Positions 61,128-64,000 of a stretch of DNA of 64,000 nt are shown here, piece by piece. The notes under the pieces were generated by a model. It saw nothing but the letters and a program-made list of their open reading frames with translations, did no database searches and was not told the DNA's origin. A program made the translations under genes and the position numbers. Numbering within the stretch: the first letter of the stretch is position 1; each line of letters opens with the position of its first letter. Origin of the DNA: Pseudomonadota bacterium (GTDB lineage: Bacteria; Desulfobacterota; Desulfobulbia; Desulfobulbales; Desulfocapsaceae); NCBI GenBank assembly GCA_023412495.1, contig JAEYNP010000120.1, positions 124,001 to 188,000 of the forward strand. Direction: 5' to 3'.

Positions 61128-63119
61128 ATGATGGAGAATTTGGCAGATATCTTCAGGCGGGGTGGACGGTTAACCGAATGCGTGGAACGCTATGAGGTTC
61201 GGGATGGCCAGATGGCAATGGCAAAGGCCGTTGCCAATGTCCTTTGCCCTGCAGCAGACGATGAATTTCAAAAAGAAACGGCGAGAATTCTGGTTGTCGA
61301 AGCGGAAACGGGCATCGGCAAGACTCTGGCTTATCTCATTGCTGCTGTTTTGTCGGGGAAGAGAATAGTGGTCTCGACAGCCACGCTGAACCTGCAAGAT
61401 CAGATAGTCGATAAAGATATTCCGCTCGTGGCTCAAATTTTACGTCAGGACGTGCCGGCGGTTTGCATCAAGGGGCGGCAAAACTATATCTGCCTACATC
61501 GCTGGTATCAGTATCGAAGCAACCCCCAATATTTGCTCCAGGATGACTCCCGAATCGAGAGAATAGATGACTGGCTGCAGCATACGCAATCCGGCGACCG
61601 AGCTGAGCTCGAGTGGTTGGGCGAAAAGTCCGGGCTGTGGTCGAAGATTTCCTGCCAATCCAGCCAGTGTCTCGGTGGTGACTGTCCCGAATCGGCGGAT
61701 TGCTTTATCAACACGTTGCGGCGGCAGGCCGGAAATGCCAGCTTGCTCATTGTCAACCATCATCTCTTCTTTTCCGATCTGGCCTTGAAAAAAAGTGGCT
61801 TCGGCGACCTGCTGCCCCGATACGAGGCGGTGATATTCGATGAAGCCCATCATCTCGAAAATACCGCCACAGCATTTTTCAGCAAGAGTTTCAGCCAATA
61901 TCAACTGCTCGATCTCCTTGCGGATGTCGAACGGCAGGCTGAATACGACCTGGACTCGAACGCCCGGGAGGATCTGCTTGCCCCCCTTAGCGGGTTGCAG
62001 CAGCGGCTCGAAATGTTTGCCCACCTTCTGCCGGGCACGATCGGCAGGTTTCACCTCGATGCACTGTTCGATGCCATGAGCAAGCAAAGGTGGATCGAAG
62101 AGGTCGAGTTCCTCTCGTCCGGGATGAGCCGGCTAAAGGATCTGCTGTCGGGCTTCCATGCACTCGGTGAAGCGTGGAGCCACCTGGCACAGAGGGCTGG
62201 AGAATTGAACAATAATTTTCGTGACATCGCTTTCTTTTTCGACCACAATGAACGCGGGCATGTGTATTGGTATGAAAAAAGGGAGCGAACCTTTGCCCTT
62301 TCCGCAACGCCTCTCTCTGTAGCCGGAGAATTGCAAAATTGCTTGTATGGTCAGGTTGCCGCCTGCATATTGACATCGGCGACCCTCGCATCCGGCGGAT
62401 CGTTCTCTTATGTCAAGGAGAGGCTGGGATTGACTGACGACACAGAGTTTCTCCAGTTCGCCTCTCCCTTCGACTATCCGCAGCAGACCTTGCTGTACAT
62501 ACCGGAGCAGGGATTTCCGGACCCGGCGGGGGAGAGGTTCAGCGAAAGCCTCTGTAAGCGGGTGGCCGAGATAGTCCAATTGAGTGGCGGCAGGGCGCTT
62601 ATTCTCTGCACCAGCTTTAAAGGCATGGACGCCCTTGCGACATATCTGGCTGATGCGGTTGACTATCCGCTCCTCGTGCAGGGAACGGCATCGCGCAATT
62701 CTCTGCTGCAGAGTTTTCGGGAGCAAACCCATTCGATCCTTCTTGCTGTGGCGAGTTTTTGGGAAGGAGTCGATGTGGTAGGGGAGGCCTTGAGTTGCGT
62801 GATTATCGACAAGCTGCCGTTTGAAGTTCCCAGTGATCCCATCATCCAGGCGCGGATAGCCCACATCAAGGAGCAGGGAGGGAATCCTTTCTTTGATTTT
62901 CAAGTGCCGCGGGCAATACTGACCCTGCGTCAGGGGGTGGGGCGACTGATGCGCTCGGCGACGGATCGAGGCGTAATAGCGATCATGGATACGCGCCTCT
63001 TCAGCAAAGGCTATGGCCGTATCTTCATGGGTAGTCTTCCGGCCTCGCCGGTGACGAGAAAGTTGTGTGATATTGGACAATTTTATGGCAATTACATCCG
63101 GGGATCACGGCATCAATGA
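61128..63119 (+). CDS. dinG: DinG/XPD-type ATP-dependent helicase
   Basis: A 663-residue superfamily 2 helicase. The Walker A is AETGIGKT (residues 59-66), with DEAH in IFDEAHHLENT. Four cysteines positioned between them (IKGRQNYIC, then CQSSQCLGGDCPESADC) fit the XPD/DinG [4Fe-4S] domain. Late motifs SFWEGVDVVG and VGRLMRSATDRG complete the core. It should unwind 5'-tailed, R-loop or forked DNA. ATG 61128 follows AGAGGAA. Its stop overlaps the start of the next gene (ATGA), so they are translationally coupled. Confidence 0.9.
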   Translation: MMENLADIFRRGGRLTECVERYEVRDGQMAMAKAVANVLCPAADDEFQKETARILVVEAETGIGKTLAYLIAAVLSGKRIVVSTATLNLQDQIVDKDIPLVAQILRQDVPAVCIKGRQNYICLHRWYQYRSNPQYLLQDDSRIERIDDWLQHTQSGDRAELEWLGEKSGLWSKISCQSSQCLGGDCPESADCFINTLRRQAGNASLLIVNHHLFFSDLALKKSGFGDLLPRYEAVIFDEAHHLENTATAFFSKSFSQYQLLDLLADVERQAEYDLDSNAREDLLAPLSGLQQRLEMFAHLLPGTIGRFHLDALFDAMSKQRWIEEVEFLSSGMSRLKDLLSGFHALGEAWSHLAQRAGELNNNFRDIAFFFDHNERGHVYWYEKRERTFALSATPLSVAGELQNCLYGQVAACILTSATLASGGSFSYVKERLGLTDDTEFLQFASPFDYPQQTLLYIPEQGFPDPAGERFSESLCKRVAEIVQLSGGRALILCTSFKGMDALATYLADAVDYPLLVQGTASRNSLLQSFREQTHSILLAVASFWEGVDVVGEALSCVIIDKLPFEVPSDPIIQARIAHIKEQGGNPFFDFQVPRAILTLRQGVGRLMRSATDRGVIAIMDTRLFSKGYGRIFMGSLPASPVTRKLCDIGQFYGNYIRGSRHQ

Positions 63120-64000
63120 TCAGTAACATGGAATTAATTCGTGGCACCCTTCGCGTAGAGGCCGGGAAAGTTGATCAATATATGCAGCAGGATCTGGCTC
63201 GTCTGAGACCGATGATGGATGCCAAGCTCCTGGAGGTGCTCGATTACGGCCTCTTCAACGGGGGGAAAAGGGTTCGTCCTTTGCTTGTGGCACTCACCTC
63301 GCGTCTCTGCGGCAATACCGATGCGGAAGTTTACAGGCTTGGCTGTGCCTTTGAGTACTTACATGCCGCAACACTCTTTCATGACGATATTATCGACAAG
63401 TCGGAGACCCGCCGGGGAAAACAATCCGTCTTCAAGAAGTTCGGCATCACGGCCGCAATTCTGGCCGGCGATTTTCTCCACGCCCTGGCTATGTCGACTG
63501 TCGGTGAACTGGCTGGAGCGGAGGGGTTGCGGATTTTTTGCCAAGCGACCATAGGCATGGTGGATGGGGAGTTTATGCAACTGCGAAATGCAGAGAAGCA
63601 TAACCTTTCAGAACTCGACTATCATGATGCCATTATGGGCAAGACCGGTCTTCTGATTGCGGCGGCATGTGAAATCGGTGCGATATTTGGGCGCGCCTCT
63701 ATGCCACATGTTAAAGCCTTGAGAGAATATGGTATCAACCTGGGCTGCGCCTTCCAGATCGTCGACGATCTTCTCGACTACCTGGGGGATCCTGTCAAGA
63801 CTGGCAAAACGACGGGCAATGATCTGGCTGAAGGCAAGATAACCCTTCCGATTATCCTGACTTTGAATGTAGCGGAAGAAGGAGATAGGGATAAACTGCT
63901 GTCAATCCTGCGGAACAAAACGGAAAGGATGTATCTTTTCCCGGAGGTTTTCGGGTTAATAGATAAATATCGAGGTTTTGCCATGGCAAGGGCAAGGGCA
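63116..64000 (+). CDS. ispB: Polyprenyl synthetase (IspB-like), 3' end outside window
   Basis: The frame runs from ATG 63116 to the window end without a stop (295 residues visible of roughly 320). It opens MISNMELIRGTLRVEAG. Both Asp-rich motifs of trans-prenyltransferases are present: HDDIIDKSETRRGK (first) and QIVDDLLDYLGDP (second). NGGKRVRPLLV binds the allylic substrate. It should build the octaprenyl-type tail of menaquinone or ubiquinone, which also fits use by the NQR complex, though the two loci are far apart. Chain length cannot be told by eye. Confidence 0.92.
   Translation, partial: MISNMELIRGTLRVEAGKVDQYMQQDLARLRPMMDAKLLEVLDYGLFNGGKRVRPLLVALTSRLCGNTDAEVYRLGCAFEYLHAATLFHDDIIDKSETRRGKQSVFKKFGITAAILAGDFLHALAMSTVGELAGAEGLRIFCQATIGMVDGEFMQLRNAEKHNLSELDYHDAIMGKTGLLIAAACEIGAIFGRASMPHVKALREYGINLGCAFQIVDDLLDYLGDPVKTGKTTGNDLAEGKITLPIILTLNVAEEGDRDKLLSILRNKTERMYLFPEVFGLIDKYRGFAMARARA

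Noticed and set aside
1..64000. CRISPR array, tRNA or rRNA genes, prophage
   Set aside because: No regularly spaced repeats with unique spacers (the heptamers have no spacers), no cloverleaf sequence with conserved TTCGA arm found by reading, and no phage structural or integrase gene.

Overview
The window is a high-GC chromosomal segment from a Gram-negative bacterium. Outer-membrane proteins, lipoproteins, Lnt, a PBP1B-type synthase, TatC and a complete Na+-translocating NADH:quinone reductase (NQR) locus are all present. An anaerobe of the Desulfobacterota (Desulfobulbales-like) fits best: the acetyl-CoA carboxylase carboxyltransferase is a single alpha/beta fusion, there is a Cys/Trp-rich 'two-CW' regulator, an FmdB-type zinc ribbon, and a CheB/CheR-kinase hybrid. 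The lineage is an inference from gene content; no rRNA or tRNA gene is present to test it.

Layout. 1-3.6 kb: 3' part of a CheR-PAS-kinase-receiver hybrid. 3.7-7.5 kb (minus): accC plus fused accDA. 7.9-11.6 kb (plus): corC-lnt, then prfB with its programmed +1 frameshift. 11.8-13.5 kb (minus): Lrp-type regulator and alanine dehydrogenase. 13.9-20.3 kb (minus): nqrABCDEF followed by a small nqrM-like gene. 20.7-27.2 kb (plus): HerA-like ATPase, AhpD-like protein, PBP1B and a TPR lipoprotein. 27.2-32.6 kb: serS, a divergent tatC, DUF523, ftsB, fmdB, a regulator, a lipoprotein and a family-4-like uracil-DNA glycosylase. 32.6-34.5 kb (minus): an uncharacterised three-gene operon with a PqqD-like protein. 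34.6-44.9 kb (minus): a tight five-gene operon of a small FtsX-type permease, an ABC ATPase, a ~1600-residue peptidase-like/FtsX fusion and two large OPT-like membrane proteins. 45.0-51.7 kb (minus): a six-gene, mostly ATGA-coupled operon of three glycosyltransferases, a histidine phosphatase, a polysaccharide deacetylase and an M32 carboxypeptidase. 51.7-54.2 kb: an AT-richer, gene-poor stretch with an HExxH lipoprotein and a small outer-membrane protein. 54.2-57.6 kb: an FG-GAP-repeat exported protein and a porin. 57.7-64 kb: MFS exporter, receiver-GAF-kinase protein, DinG-type helicase and the 5' part of a polyprenyl synthetase.

Two things stand out. The 34.6-44.9 kb operon joins a MacB/LolCDE-like ABC machine, carrying a large extracytoplasmic M28-like domain that has lost most metal ligands, to two OPT-like transporters; it looks like one envelope system of unknown function. 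Separately, gene 3' ends carry two kinds of repeats: phased 7-bp arrays (unit GGACTGA/GTACTGA) that fold into hairpins, and a ~115-bp multi-hairpin element beginning TAGTACCTTAG whose first three bases twice supply the stop codon of the upstream gene.
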